Shown here in pieces: positions 12,114 to 24,951 of a DNA stretch of 64,000 nt. The translations under genes and the position numbers were made by a program. The notes below the pieces were generated by a model, which worked only from the letters and a program-made list of their open reading frames with translations, was not told where the DNA came from and searched no databases. Where the stretch lies: contig NC_092576.1 in assembly GCF_037975245.1 (NCBI RefSeq), positions 39,953,611-40,017,610 on the forward strand, written 5' to 3'. Numbering within the stretch: position 1 is the stretch's first letter; each line of letters starts with the position of its first letter. Source of the DNA: Apostichopus japonicus. Its lineage: Eukaryota > Echinodermata > Holothuroidea > Aspidochirotida > Stichopodidae.

Positions 12114-12291
12114 CTCTCTGTCGAGGGACAACATCATCGATGACGTCAAGAGAGAAAGGTACTTTGAGAAACCATTCCAGAGGAGGAGAAGATTGGAATA
12201 CGAAGAAATGAGATCTGTATATAACAAGGAGATGGCCAGAAGGATTCAGTTCTTGATGAGGAAAAACAGAGAGGAACCTTGGCCTTTGTGA
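12114..12291 (+). CDS. MRPS21: mitochondrial ribosomal protein S21, exon 2
   Basis: After an acceptor with a strong pyrimidine tract (TTTTGTTTGCTTTCTTAAAAG) the frame reads SLSRDNIIDDVKRERYFEKP, then RRRRLEYEEMRSVYN and KEMARRIQFLMRKNREEPW with a stop. This matches the diagnostic MRPS21 core (II..VK..RYYEKP.RRRQR, IYN.EMARKI.FL.RK.R.DPW). In bacteria the homologous S21 binds the 3' end of 16S rRNA on the platform; the mitochondrial protein is expected to take the same place. An AATAAA lies 70 bases past the stop. Confidence 0.9.
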
Positions 12292-12360
12292 TCATCAGAA
12301 CCAGGTTGGTGAAGTTTTGTCCCATTTATAAACATGTCTGCATCATTCATGATCAATATT

Positions 12361-12366
12361 AATAAA
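12361..12366 (+). promoter_or_regulatory. AATAAA polyadenylation signal of MRPS21
   Basis: Canonical hexamer 70 bases after the MRPS21 stop codon, implying a short 3' UTR. Confidence 0.7.
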
Positions 12367-12369
12367 ACT

Positions 12370-14400
12370 ATAATAGAGTACCACAGAGTTATACTTATCC
12401 TTGACTAATACTAGCGTCCATGAAATGGGATAATTTTTAATCCTTACATAAAATACGGGCACTAAATTATTGGTGTTGTACAATTGTTGTACAAGACTTC
12501 ATTTAACATAAGCCAGATAAATACGGTTGGTCTGTTTGAGACTATTGACTGTTTGTGACCTTTGCAAGTTGATAGTTGTCGATCGCAATGACCTTTTAAC
12601 TGACCCTAATACATTGAATAATTGATGAGTGCAAATGGCCATTTTCTGTTTAACACCGGCGATTGTTTAGGTCACTCGTAAAATTGTCTTCATGTGATTG
12701 GTTGCATTCGTGAATCAGATAAGATTTAGTTGTGAATCTCCAAACACTGCTGACTGCCAGTCAGGAAAATGCTACATATTTTGTTTCAACAACTGAATTG
12801 GAATTAAAACCAACAAAATATTTATCACTAATCTCTATAAAAGTTTAGATATGATCCAGACTTAATTTATGTTGAATTTTCATACATTTCAAATTGTTAG
12901 TCTGGTATAAACTTCAGCTTTCAATCTCACAGTTAGAACTGTTCCAATTTAATTTTTCTTCTTTGTGCATATATCCTTTGCAGATATATTATTTTCTTCA
13001 AATCTTCAGAGAGAGCAACTGCTGGTTCGATGCTTGCATAGGTCTCCGTGTCAGTCTCAAAGAAAAGTTTCCACTGCTGATGCAGAAAAGGTTGTTATTT
13101 GTAACAACAGGATGGTATGAAATGGAATATTATAAAATACAATTGGAACAAATAATACCAGTATTTCTGACATCAAAGCACTGGATTGATGTACAGTAAG
13201 CTGGAGAACCAGACTTACATAAGCACATTGAATAGAAATGTTATCAGTTTTGTGTAACTGGTTCATCTTAAGAGATCAATTACCATTTTATGATTGAATA
13301 GGTTATGATGAAGAGACTGCATAAGTATGTATTGGAAGGGCTTGATCCTCTCATGTCACAAGTTAACTTCATTACCCTTGGTTAAAGAAAACATACCAAT
13401 ATATATATATTTTTTCTTCTATTTTTGCTAGGTAAGGGTGTGAGCATGCGGAGTAAGATTGTTTTGTCCTCTTTTATTACGTTTATAATTCTATATGAGG
13501 AATACTGTTTGGTTAAGTATTAAACGGTGGAGCAGCGGAAGGTGGTCAGGATGGAAGTATGGGTAGCCGGACGGGATGTTGGGAAAGAATAGACTATTTT
13601 AGGTACCGATAGCTTTATTCTCTGATGAAATAGTATTGAAAGAGATACCCACTCCAGGGTCAAATCAGTTCTTTTTCCTGTTATCTGATTATATTTCTTA
13701 TCATATTACAACCATGCTTCAATCATGTTGTAACCATGCCTTAACCATGCCTAGACCATATGCCAATTATATCCAGGGTATGTAGGTACAGTCATTGATC
13801 ATTTTCACATGTGCTATCAATTTTATTCTCACTCTCAAAGGTGTAATTTGTGCCTGCTGCAAATGCAACCACATAATAATAGGCTGGTTGAAGCATGGAG
13901 GTAAAAGAGACCTCCATGGTCGAAAAAATATACCTTCCATGAGCATGGTGCAACATGCTGATAATATATTTCACTCTGTTGGAATAATCCGTCTCATTTT
14001 TGTATTCTTTCATTAGTCTTTCCTGACTTGAGTGGAATCAGTGAAACATATCACTGCATTCATCTCTGACATGTCGAAATTATTATTATTTTTTTTTATA
14101 AACAATATAACAGAGACACAGGCTTGTAGTGAACACAACAATGGTCATTGTAGTTTTGGAAACCAGTGACTGTATTCAATACTTCTTCACAGCAGGTTGG
14201 TCCTTCTCACGTACACATATGTATCAGTGGACAATACCAGAATTAAAACATTAATAGAAGATTAACTTTTATTGAAGTGAAATTATTTTGTCATCATTGT
14301 ATGCGCTGATTAGAAAAATTATGATTATCAGGATTTACTTATTATTTTTTATTATTAGTATTCCTATGCAAATGTACCTATTGTTACACTACACTAAGTT
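12370..14400. other. no gene recognised
   Basis: AT-rich spacer between MRPS21 and the hAT element. It contains one small perfect hairpin (CATGGAGGT / ACCTCCATG near 13,895-13,919). Confidence 0.5.
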
Positions 14401-14630
14401 TCACACCCGTCAACTCTCCCGGTTTTACCGGGAGCTCCTGGTGTTTTACCCGAATCTGCCGGTCTCCCGGTTTCATATTCTATTCTTCCGGTTTTTAAAT
14501 GTTTCATCACTTGCGACATTTCTGAAAATAGCCAACAGTTAGTCCTATGCTTATTCGCGTAATAAGTGTAATCTAAAAATAGATTTGACTGTTTACAAAT
14601 ACGTTACGACTGACACAGTGCTGTGCGGGA

Positions 14631-15101
14631 CGCGATTTGTTCCCCAAACTGAACTGACGCTGAAATTATTCCCTCAATTTTGATTGGCTCTCAGCGAGCA
14701 CGTGATGTACTTAAGTATTCAACATGGATCCCTCCATACTCTGTCGATATCAGTATGATGAACACGAAAAAATCAAGATATTCACATTAGCAACTTTCCA
14801 GAACTTTTGGTAGGTTTATATGAACGAAAGTAAATAGTGTTCTTAACACATTACATTCGGAGTTGTGATACTTTTAGTTTTATAATCATAAATTCAAAAT
14901 GTATTCAGTCAATGAATCATGATAGGCCTAGTCGAATATGCATTGGCCATGAAGACGGCGAGCGAGCGTACGTGTGTGCCAGCCAGTGTACAAAAAAAAG
15001 GATTCATAGAAACACGCGGACTACCATTCCTGTTTTGATCAGCCAATCAGAATCGAGGAAATAATTTCAGTGTCAGTTCAGTTTCGGGAAAACAAATCGC
15101 G
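14631..15101. repeat. inverted repeat, 60-base arms
   Basis: The arm at 14,631-14,690 (CGCGATTTGTTCCCC, AAACTGAACTGACGCTGAAA, TTGATTGGCT) recurs inverted at 15,041-15,101 with few differences. The loop of about 350 bases holds no gene I recognise. It lies beside the foldback element and inside the hAT interval. Confidence 0.7.
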
Positions 15102-15116
15102 TGCGGGACTCTCAAC

Positions 15117-15888
15117 TACGGAAGCGTGGAAGGGACATTGCATTGACAAGTTACCAACTTGACAAAACAACAATTTTCTGCAAATTGACGAGATGGTAAC
15201 GTGACAAAATTCAGAAAATCGACGTTTTGAGGAGATAATGGATGTCGTCAATGCATCAATTTTCTGCAAATTGACGAGTTGCACACTTACTACCATCTCG
15301 ACAAGTTGACAAAATTCAGAAAATTGACGTTTTGACGAGATAACGTATCTCGTTTTCTGAATTTTGTAATCTTGTCTAGATGATATACGTAGTAAGTGTG
15401 CAACTCGTCAATTTGCAGAAAACTGATGCATTGACGAGATCCGTTATCTCGTCAAAACGTCAATTTTCTGAATTTTGTCATTTTGTCGAGATGGTTGTAA
15501 GTGTGCAACTCGTCAATTTGCAGAAAACTGATGCATTGACGAGATCCGATATCTCGTCAAAACGTCAATTTTCTGAATTTTGTCAACTTATCGAGATGGT
15601 AGTAAGTGTACAACTCGTCAATTTGCAGAAAATTGCTGCATTGACGAGATCCGTTATCTCGTCAAAACGTCAATTTTCTGCAAATTTGTCAATTTGTCGA
15701 GATGGTAGTAAGTGTGCAACTCGTCAATTTGCAGAACATTGATGCGTTGACGAGATCCGTTATCTAGTCAAAACGTCAATTTCCGAATTTTGTCACGTTA
15801 CCATCTCGTCAACTCGTCAATTTGCAGATAATTGTCGTTTTGTCAAGTTGGTTACTCGTCAATGCAATGTCCCTTCTACGCTTCCGTA
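15117..15888. mobile_element. foldback transposon (MITE) with 6-bp target duplication
   Basis: Both ends read TACGGAAGCGTRGAAGGGAC in inverted orientation, and the inverted similarity runs for about 100 bases from each end. CTCAAC flanks the element directly on both sides (15,111-15,116 and 15,889-15,894). The interior is packed with palindromic words such as CGTCAA, TTGACGAGAT and ATCTCGTCAA. There is no transposase. The superfamily is not certain; a 6-bp duplication with TA-starting ends would fit IS3EU-like or Dada-like elements. Confidence 0.8.
15401..15735. repeat. 105-base tandem array inside the foldback element
   Basis: CAACTCGTCAATTTGCAG recurs at 15,401, 15,506, 15,611 and 15,717. 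Each unit carries an internal palindrome GAGATCCGTTATCTC. The long open frame across it is a by-product of the repeat. Confidence 0.85.
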
Positions 15889-16390
15889 CTCAACCAATGG
15901 CGGGTTGCTTTGTAAGTTCTCGGACTTAGCGCAAGGTTGTTATTGTACGTTGGCCTTGGTCGAGTCCTGAATAGTAATGTTCGCATGTAGGCTATTTGTA
16001 TACGACCGATCAAGGAAAGTATCATCATAACTGCCGACGTCTCGTGAAGGATTTGTTTTTGTGGATTTCTAACTTGGATTATGGAAGAAAAACTTAACTT
16101 GATATAATGGATTACTCACGTGGAACACACTAATCTTCCGTGATCAGCGCCAATACAATTGGAGACCATTTTTGTGTCGCGGTCGGACAGCCTTTCCTAA
16201 TGTTACAGCTCCGTACTGGAGTTGTGTGTAGGCCCAACTACAGTAGTCAGCACTAAGCCTGGCTACGCATGACATTCGGTCCCAGTTTTAGGCTTGCTGT
16301 AGCGAGACTGAGAGTCAAATTGTTATCAACCTGATCTAGAGTAGACCGAGGTAGATCTTGGATGGTAAAAAAAAGTGACCGCCCAGGATA

Positions 16391-18932
16391 ATGGCAGAGG
16401 ATCAGAAACGACCAACCGAACAACCTAACACTGATGAGGAAGATGATCAAGTTCCCATTCATCCCAGCACTAGCAGCAGTGGTGGTGGCAATTTGAATTG
16501 CAACGTCAGGAACAAGGCTACACCATCATCAGGCTCAGCTAAGTATAAAGATTTATATAAAATCGCTTGGGCTAGTTCATATCCTATACGGACTGTATCG
16601 AATGACCCGCACAAGTTCCATTGTAATCCTTGTGGTAGAAATGTGTCATGTACACGGTCACCAAGGACTAGCTGATATGAAATTCATTGTGACAGAGCCA
16701 GTCATAAAACAAATGTGGATTCTTTGAAGAAAAAGAAAACTCCTTTTTTTCAAGTGAGGAATATGTCACATGACAAAAACGTGTTGATGGGTGAAGTACT
16801 AGTGACTAACTTACTTGTTCAACGTATAATTTACCTCTAGCAACTGCAGACCATCTTGGCCCATTGTTTAAAGAGGCTTTTCAGACAGCAAACTTGTAAA
16901 TATTATGCTTGCGCCAAGACCAAAACAACTGCAATCCCCAATGAGGTGCTTGCGCCAGAATGTGATGAGTGTATTGTTCGGCAATGCAAAGTGAACGCAT
17001 ATATGTTGGGACAGATGGATCTAATGACACTGGAGTTAGGAAAATGAATTCAGTTTGTATAGGAATTTTTGATGTGAATCGATCCAAGACTGTCACTAAC
17101 CACTTTTTGACATGTGTTTAACAGCAGGAGAGCGCTAGAACAGTGCTAAAGCTAGCACCATGTTCAGTGTTAATATTGAGGACCACTTTGCCCAAAATAT
17201 GATGCCGTGGAATAACTGGGTCGCTCTTAGCGTTGACAAATACTAATGCTATGATTGGCAAGAATAATTCTATTGCTTCTCGCTCCACGAACAAAAATCC
17301 ACAAATATTTGTTAGTGGGTGCCAATGTCATCTTGCCCACATCGCTGCTAGTCATGCCAACGATTATTTCAGTGATACTTTGGGGCTAAATGTAGAAAAC
17401 GTTTGCATAGACGGTTACTACTGGTTTGTAAAAGCTCAAGTTTTGCGACCAGTAGTACCAATCCATTTTGAAACACCTGTCAGTGAGATGGCTATCCCTG
17501 GGATGTTGTGTGTGAAGAATTCTGAAGAAGTACCCCTAAAGTCATATTTCTTAAATAGGCATTGGAAGACTCGCCCCAAACCGTGTGCGGCCATCTGAAA
17601 AGTTAACTTTCTGTTGCTTGCAAGTGACGTTTTGTTTGTGTCGCTACAAAATGCAGACATAAATGAAACGTGATACCTTAATTGTTATCTTTAGCTGGAC
17701 CTGAGATGTCCATCGCCGTATCGTTTGTATACTGTGCTGTAGGTATTGACCGCAGCTGTATGTACTGACTGTACACTAGTACGGTAGCAAGCTTTGTTTG
17801 TATTTTCTGGTATCGAGGGTAGTGTTTAACACTTCTGTTACACCTCATTCGAAACTAGGTCAAATTACCGGCATTAGACGTTTCTTTTTAGGCGAGTCTT
17901 TAAACCTTTTATGTGAACATTTTGCTGATGCAAGATTGCAGAGACTGCATGACTGGTTTTCAAACCTCATGTTAGAACCTGCTCTGCTGCTCCATGCAGC
18001 AATGCCCCTGCTTACAAGTTTCAATCTGCAGCTACAGAGGGATGTACCCACAATCAACATCCTCAAAAATTCAATGGAGAGTCTAGGGCGCAAATTGGCG
18101 AACCGTATTGTCCAGCCACAAATCATGAAAAATGTGCAATCGGTCACTGAACTAGACCTAGATGATGAAACAATCTCCAGAAACACAAAGGCCATATTCC
18201 TAGGTGGCACAACCAAGTTCACTTTAACCAGACTACTTAATGAGGGGGATAAAAGTAACGTTGAATCATGGGGGTTTTTACCCCTATGGTTGAATATACA
18301 AAGTTCAGAGCTTCTTTCAAATACTCTCTCAAGTATATTCAGTCGAAGTTCCCACTAGATTTCCAAGTGATTAATAACGCAGTTTGGGTAGATGTAGAAC
18401 GCCGCACGGATATCATCTGGGCCACATTGACAATGTTCTGCAAAACTGTTTATCAACAACAATAGTACACGATATGAACGTTGTATTCGGTGATCTTTAT
18501 GATGAGTACTGTGATTATGAAACTCTCAGTGATGAGGACGTCGGTGAAGCTACCTGGGAGGAAGATAAGGTTATTGATTGTGCGGTTTGAAGATGGCCCT
18601 GATACAGTGCATTGCAGATGTGGTGGTATCTCGCACAAATGAACACGTCTGGAACCTTAGTGAAAAGATTCAAAAACCTTGCAAAGATGGCCAACATTGT
18701 TTTAGTAATTCCCTCACAGTAACGCTGAACAGGAAAGGCCATGTAGTGCAGTTCGCAAGAACAAGACAGACAGTCGGTCAAGTGTCAAGCTTGATGGGAA
18801 TCTATTTAGCATATTAACTATGAAGTCACAGTACACAGCATACACTGTTCTTTGTTTCAAATAGAAGCTTACTAAAGAAACCCTGGAGAAAGCGAAGCAA
18901 ACTGCTGTAAACTACAACAAGAAACACTGATT
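16391..18932 (+). pseudogene. hAT-type transposase with N-terminal zinc finger, frameshifted
   Basis: The order of parts is that of a hAT transposase. An N-terminal zinc-finger region (YKIAWASSYP, then FHCNPCGRNVSC, followed out of frame by a D.KFH.DRASHK block) comes first. The catalytic-core segment follows (TNAMIGKNNSIA.R, then FVSGCQCHLAHIAA). Next is a helical middle region (17,798-18,460, with LLLHAAMPLLTSFNLQLQR). Last is the C-terminal dimerisation region (LVKRFKNLAKMANIVLVIP, RKNKTDSRSSVKLDGNL, LTKETLEKAKQTAVNYNKKH). At least four frame breaks and several stops separate these parts, so it is inactive. Confidence 0.7.
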
Positions 18933-19149
18933 GGATGATTATCTCACTGTATTGCGTAAGTTACTATACTTATTTATATCTTTTCAGTTGAAAATTACCA
19001 ACCTCCCTATTTTCCCCTTTTTCTCTCTATTTATTGGCCCTGAAAAATGTTATTCTCCCTATTTTGCGGTCAAACAGGTTGACAGGTCTGGAGTTTACAT
19101 CTTATGTTCAAAACCTGCATGGTTAGCAGTGAGCAGAAACTAGTTCCTT

Positions 19150-19230
19150 TTTGGAAGAATAATAAGAAATTTGTATAGCGCCCTTATCCAGAACGGGTTA
19201 TTAGCTCAAGACGCTGTTCAATGTAAAACG
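19150..19230 (-). repeat. LINE 3'-tail-like fragment
   Basis: AATAATAAGAAATTTGTATAGCGCCC followed by TTATTAGCTCAAGACGCTGTT resembles, on the minus strand, the GCGC...TATA...TTATT tail of animal LINEs. Weak evidence. Confidence 0.3.
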
Positions 19231-19279
19231 AGCACAAAATAGATCTTCCGATCAAAAGCAAAGTTTGCAGAGATGAGAC

Positions 19280-22200
19280 TTGTTGTCCTTTGCTAGCTTA
19301 GCCCACCACATAGAGGAAAGCCAAAGAAAGAATATCCCGGATGAAGAGATCACAGAGGCTGTGATACGTGCCATCCAGCCTGGCATCAGCCTGCGTGGCT
19401 ATTTAGAAAGTCTTCGTGGCCAGACAATGGCGTCACTGCGGAAAATCCTACGGTCCTACTACCGAGAAGGACAGGCTACTGACCTATACCTCCACCTGTC
19501 CAATGGATCCCAAGAACCAAAGAAGACCCCCTTACACTTCCTTTTAAGAATGCTGGAGCTACGCCAGAAGGTAATCTTTGCTTCGCAGGAGGCAGACTCA
19601 GGGTTAAGCTATGAACCTCGTCTGGTCCAGAATATGATGCTCCAAATGCTGCTGACAGGACTTCATAATGACTTTATTAGAGCAGAAGTCACTCCACTGT
19701 TGAAGAAGTCCTCTGTGTCTGATGAGAAGCTCTTTGAGAGCTTCAACGCCGCTTCCAGTGAGGATGACGGGCGACAGAAGAAACACCAAGCGCTGGGAAA
19801 GTTATAAAAGTGAATGCAGCACAAGTGACCAAGGAAGTGGAGAAGCCAGTGAAGGCGGAAACATCAGTCCAAACACCTGCCCCGTCGGAGATGGAAGCCT
19901 TAATTAAAAGCTGAGATGGCCAGCCTGAAGGAATTGCTCCTCCAGACTGTTCTCAGTGGGAAAGGGAGCAGAGGCTTGAGGCGACCCCGAGGTTGCCAGT
20001 CTTGCAGATCAGCAGGACAGGGTGAGTCGTGTAGACACTGCTACAAGTGCGGCCAAATCTTTTTGCCAGAGAATGTTATCAGAGACAGACCTAGGGAAAC
20101 GGCAGCGGGTTACCATCGGGGGCCAGATGTAACCCCAGAATCAAATCAGCCCCATTTCACTTCAAGCATCAACGGCTCTGATTACAGAGTTTCCCGGACC
20201 TAACACCACGACAACAAACGAGACTTGCAAAATTGGTTGGAAGACGCTGTTCGATTCAGTGTAAGCTGAATGGATCTGTTGTAAAGGATTTTGAGACACA
20301 GGCGCCCAGGTGTTTATAGTGTCTTTCCAGTGGTTGAAGGAGAAGCACCCGAATGCGGGATACATCAGATAGAGGAATTATTAAACGCATGGGACCTGGA
20401 CCTGAAAGCAGCTAATGGCACCACTATGCCCTTCCAAGGCTGGGTAACATTGATGTTTAGTCTTTCACTAGCTGATGCTGAAAGGACCCCGAAGATTCAA
20501 GTTGCCTTTCTTGTGAGCCAATCGACCACTGATGACATAATCATGGGTTTTAATGTTATTGAAGAAGTCCTAGGCACTAGTCGGACCGACGGATGTATAC
20601 AACACCCCCTTCCACAACTGTCTTATCTCTTCCCAGGTTAAGTAGTTGCCAAATTAAAGAGGTTGCTAGCCTGATCCTTGCAGACCGGAGTGAACAGCTA
20701 TGCAGTGTCAGATTGGGAAAGAAGGAAGTCTGCGTGCCCAAGAATGGCATGGTTGAACTGTCAACAACGTGGACATAGGACCAGTCAGCACACCCGAAAC
20801 TGTCTTGTTTGAAGCTGCTGTTGAGGGCCTACCAGATTTGCTTGATCTTCCATCGGTTGTCATACAACTGCCTGTCATCCCTGTCCAGAGGGTACCCATC
20901 AAAGTGTGGGTCATCAACCGCAGTTCATTTACCATTATCTTGAGACCAAAAACCGAGTTAGGTAAGCTCAGTCAGCTTGATATGGTACATCCTCTATCCC
21001 AACACCAGTCCCAGGAAGTTTCCTTACTGACAGTAACAAACATTTCAACCACTCCTATCATGCAAGAAGCTAACTCAGAGTTTGAGCCTGCTGTAGATCT
21101 GAGCGAGCTAGATCTACGACAAGAGGAAATGACCAGAAGTATGCTTCAACGTCATCCTCTTCTGGCCTTTTCTCGAGAGACGAAGATGACACAGGCTGCA
21201 TCAAGACCATGAAGATGAAGATCAACTTGACCGATGAGATACCAGTGCAGCAGACCTACAGATCCGTTACCAAGGCCCTGTACAAAGAAATCAAAGATTA
21301 GTTAACAGATTTACTGAGAAGGGGCTGGATCCAGAAATCTTCGTCTTCTTACCCCTCCCCGGCAGTATGTGTGAGAGAGAAGGATGGGACCTTACGCCTC
21401 TGCATTGATTACAAGGAGCTAGACATGAAGAGTGTGCCTGATCGACAGCCATTACCTTGAGTGGATGATGTGCTAGAGGGTCTTGGCGGTAACAAATGGT
21501 TCAGTTCTTTGGACCTCGGGAAAGCCTACCACAAGGGGTCCATGGAAGCGGAGAGTCAACCACTCACAGCCTTTGTTACACCTTTGGGCCTGTTTAAATG
21601 GAACCGTATTCCGTTTGGCCTGATGAACGCACCTGCTACTTTCCAGAGGGGAATGGAAACCTGTTTGGATGGACTTCTTGGCGACATTTGTATGGTCTAC
21701 CTTAATGATGCACTGATTTTCAGCCCATCCTTTGACGAAAATGTGAGCCGCATTAGTCAAGTCCTGAGTCAAATAGAGGCATATGGAACCAAACTGCGCA
21801 CAAGAAAATGTGAACTATTCAGGGGGCAAGTTCGTTACCTCGGATAATTCTTGGGCTCTTGGGGTACTACAGGCGTTTCATACCTGATTTTCGAGGATTG
21901 CCAGACCTCTGTACAATCTCCTGTCATCGCAAGAAACACCCAAAGCCAAAAGCAAGGTCGAGACTCGGAAAAGATTGAGTCAGAAAAAACGGCAGTAACC
22001 ATCTTCCACCCCAATATGTTGGACTGACCAACACCGAGATGTGCTGATCCAGCGGTTGATAGACTTACCAGTCCCCCGGTAATGGCCTATCCCCGATTTT
22101 CACGAAGAGTTTGTGCTTCACAGAGATGCGTCTATGGAAGGTTTTGGGTCTGTGTTATACCAACATCAGGAAGGTAAGTTAAGGGTCATCGCCTATGGTT

Positions 22201-22920
22201 CACGTACTCTGACTCCCCGGAGAAAAACTACCACCTACACTCTGGGAAACTGGAGTTCCTGGCATTAACGTGGTCCATCTGCGAAAAATTCAGACACTAC
22301 CTCTATTATGCCAAATCTTTCACGGTTTACAGCGACAACAACCAGGTGGCTTATCTATGACCACTACCAAGTTGAATGCTACAGGATATAGGTGGGTGGC
22401 AGAGCTAGCCGACTTTAATTTCAACATCAGATATCGCCCTGGAAAACAGAATATTGATACTGATGCATTATCCAGACTGCCGATGAATCCAGAGGGTTAT
22501 ATGCTACACTGTACCCAGCAAATGGCAAAGGAGAAGGTTGATGCAACAATGGAAGTTATTGTTGCCCAGTCACGGGAAGGGGACGTATGGGTTTCAGCGG
22601 TTGTCAATGATGAGGAAGGTCACAAACAGGTCAACAGTTGCCCAAAGCCCACTATCAAACCAGTGTCCAAAGAGGAGATAATCAAGTTGCAAAAAGAGGA
22701 TCCAGACATTACACCAGTGCTGGCACATCTTAACATGGGAAGACAGCCAACCAGGAAGGAGAGGAAACAGCACATAAGAACAGTGAAAGCTCTCCTTCGA
22801 TATTGGGAACAATTGCACATTTATGATGGCATTCTTTGGAGAAAACCAAGGCGAAGCGCCAAATAGTTCTCCCAGCTAGTCTCAAACCGGTGGTACTGAG
22901 AGAAATGCAATCAGAGATGG
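19280..22920 (+). pseudogene. Ty3/Gypsy gag-pol remnant, 3' truncated
   Basis: Gag occupies 19,280-19,807, followed by a Cys/His cluster (CQSC...CRHCYKC, about 20,000-20,050). A protease block follows in which the expected DTGA reads ETQA, with a stop soon after. The reverse transcriptase (21,240-21,845) has RRGWIQ.SSSSYPSPAV, LRLCIDYKELD and a catalytic box reading YLNDAL where YLDD is usual. RNase H (22,080-22,470) and the LSRLPMNPEG spacer run into the first integrase residues, where similarity stops at about 22,920. Several in-frame stops and frameshifts are present. No LTRs were seen. Confidence 0.85.
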
Positions 22921-24951
22921 TTGCATGTTAGCTAACTTTCCAAATTTATAATTAAAAAGGTGTTCATATTTCCCAGTCCAAGAAATTAATCTCTTTTGGA
23001 AACCCAAGAGAAGTATCCAACATTTAGTTAAAACAACCTTTCTGTACACATTAATAACGTCAATAAAAACAAACTCGGCCTAAAGTTCACATTGACATTA
23101 CGAACATGAGTTAAGACTATTACATCTAAAGACTCATGGGCGCGGCCATCTTAAATACAAGTACTTCACTAAATAAGTTTACTATGACGTAAGAACCCCT
23201 GTTAAGGCTACAATGCAATTTGTTCCTGTGACGTACGTAGATTACGATCTTAGGAACCATTGAGATCATTAAGAATGGAGACATAAAATTATGATAAAGG
23301 TTGATTAAAGGTTCTGGAAAAGCAGTTATACTAATATTTACGAACTCTTAATTCAGCATTTTACAGAAATATTGAATTGAAAAGCTACAAAGTATGCTGA
23401 AAAGTTAAACCTAGGCTATACTACTCAGGCAGTAGCCTACCATTGTAATAGTGTTTACAGTACGAATAGGGCCAACTGTGACTCTGACCTTGATTGAGAG
23501 TAACAAAATCTAGTCGATTTATTATGAATCACAGAACCCTTGTTTGCTTAAAGATATAAAAAGAAGAGAAAGTACTATTTAATTACCTCATAGAGCTATA
23601 AAAGAAACCACTTCAATGTGCTGCAAAAGCAGACAAAAACGTAGCTAAAAGGTAAATAAAAATTCTTGCAGGTGTTGTGTTAACTAGTTAAAGTAACGTA
23701 TAGTCTAAGAACAATGGATTTCAAGGCTACCCCACGCCCTGAAGGATCTCCCAATCTGAACGGAAGGGTTTGACCAGTTCATCCGAAATAAGGCAGGCCA
23801 GCTATGCCAAAGGGGCATGGCTCTACATTAGTGAATGATGATAAACATCTGCAGCGCATGACATTGCATAACCGAGTCAAGTAGAGAGGTGATAAACACA
23901 TTGTTACAATTGAATAAACACTGAATGAATTACACAGTTCTTTATTCTAAAAATAGTCTGTACAAGAAAGTAGGCCTGTGTTTTTAATTATTAGTAGTTA
24001 ATATGTGACTTCACAGAAATGTTTCGGTCGACAGTAATAGCCATGTCTAATTGTGTACCCCTGCATGAGTGAATACGATGTATTCATCGCAGCATTACAT
24101 CACAGGAAAGGGAAACTTCAATTGATCTGTATAGACCCTAATTTACCTTTTATAATATATCGTCGTTTACTAATTTGAGACGAATAAGTAGTTAAAATTT
24201 GTCATACCTAAGATATTTACATTTCACGTCTTATATTACCAGACAAGTAGTCATATTCATTATGCCAGCTTGTCGTATATACAGTATTGTATCCTTCTTT
24301 AATTGATGTCACATTCACTTCTTCACCTCTTAACTCTACCTTCAGATATCTCCAATACCTCTCTGATATTGTGTAGTTGTTATTACTATTTCAATGCCTT
24401 CCACCATTAAAATAGTGTTCTTTCTTAAACATTCTAAATTACTTGAAAAGTCTTAAACAATTAAGCACTTCCCGCCCACCAACCCCCGCTCGAAACCTCT
24501 TTTCTAATATTAACAGGCAATAAGTCATATTTAAAGATTAACCTAGTCATATCACAGACACTTTCTTCAATTGTCATTAATTTACACCCTGCAAGTAACT
24601 ACCCACACCACCACTACTAGCACCACCCCTACTCTAAGATTGTATATAGTTCACATAACTGTTGCCATCCCCTCTCATAACTTCATCTCGAAACATTCAA
24701 TACGATCATTAAATAATAATATTACTTAAGTTTGTAGTAAGATTTGAATGATCAACATTTAATAACAAGAAAATTACTACATCAACCTCATAAGACTATA
24801 CACGTGGCTCATACTTTAGACTAAAAATACATACCGTAGCCTTTAAATAAAGCCAAGCCACTTTGAATTATTGAAATATTATGACAAAATTCTAAAAAAA
24901 TAGTTATAAATATGGCAATAACGTAAAGTAGCTATGATGTCTTGTACATTT
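22921..24951. other. no gene recognised; probable 3' flank of the receptor gene
   Basis: AT-rich, with no supported exon. On the minus strand AATAAA words occur near 23,941 and 23,520 and could serve as polyadenylation signals for the receptor gene ending at 24,952, but nothing decides between them. Confidence 0.4.

Larger units (their letters stand above)
14402..19090 (+). mobile_element. decayed hAT DNA transposon
   Basis: The left end CACACCCGTCAACT (14,402) and the inverted right end CAGACCTGTCAACC (to 19,090) match at 11 of 14 positions. They resemble the CAG..CTG.CAAC ends of animal hAT elements. Between them lies a broken hAT-type transposase (16,391-18,932). The flanks share only AGTTT, so the 8-bp target duplication has decayed or the ends are slightly misplaced. 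A separate foldback element sits inside. Confidence 0.5.

Noticed and set aside
15401-15735. CRISPR-like array of regularly spaced repeats
   Set aside because: Units are contiguous with no unique spacers, carry palindromes and belong to a eukaryotic foldback transposon.
15380-15742. 120-codon open frame with internal repeats
   Set aside because: It is produced by the 105-base (3n) tandem array in a foldback element; the opposite strand is similarly open and there is no coding signal.
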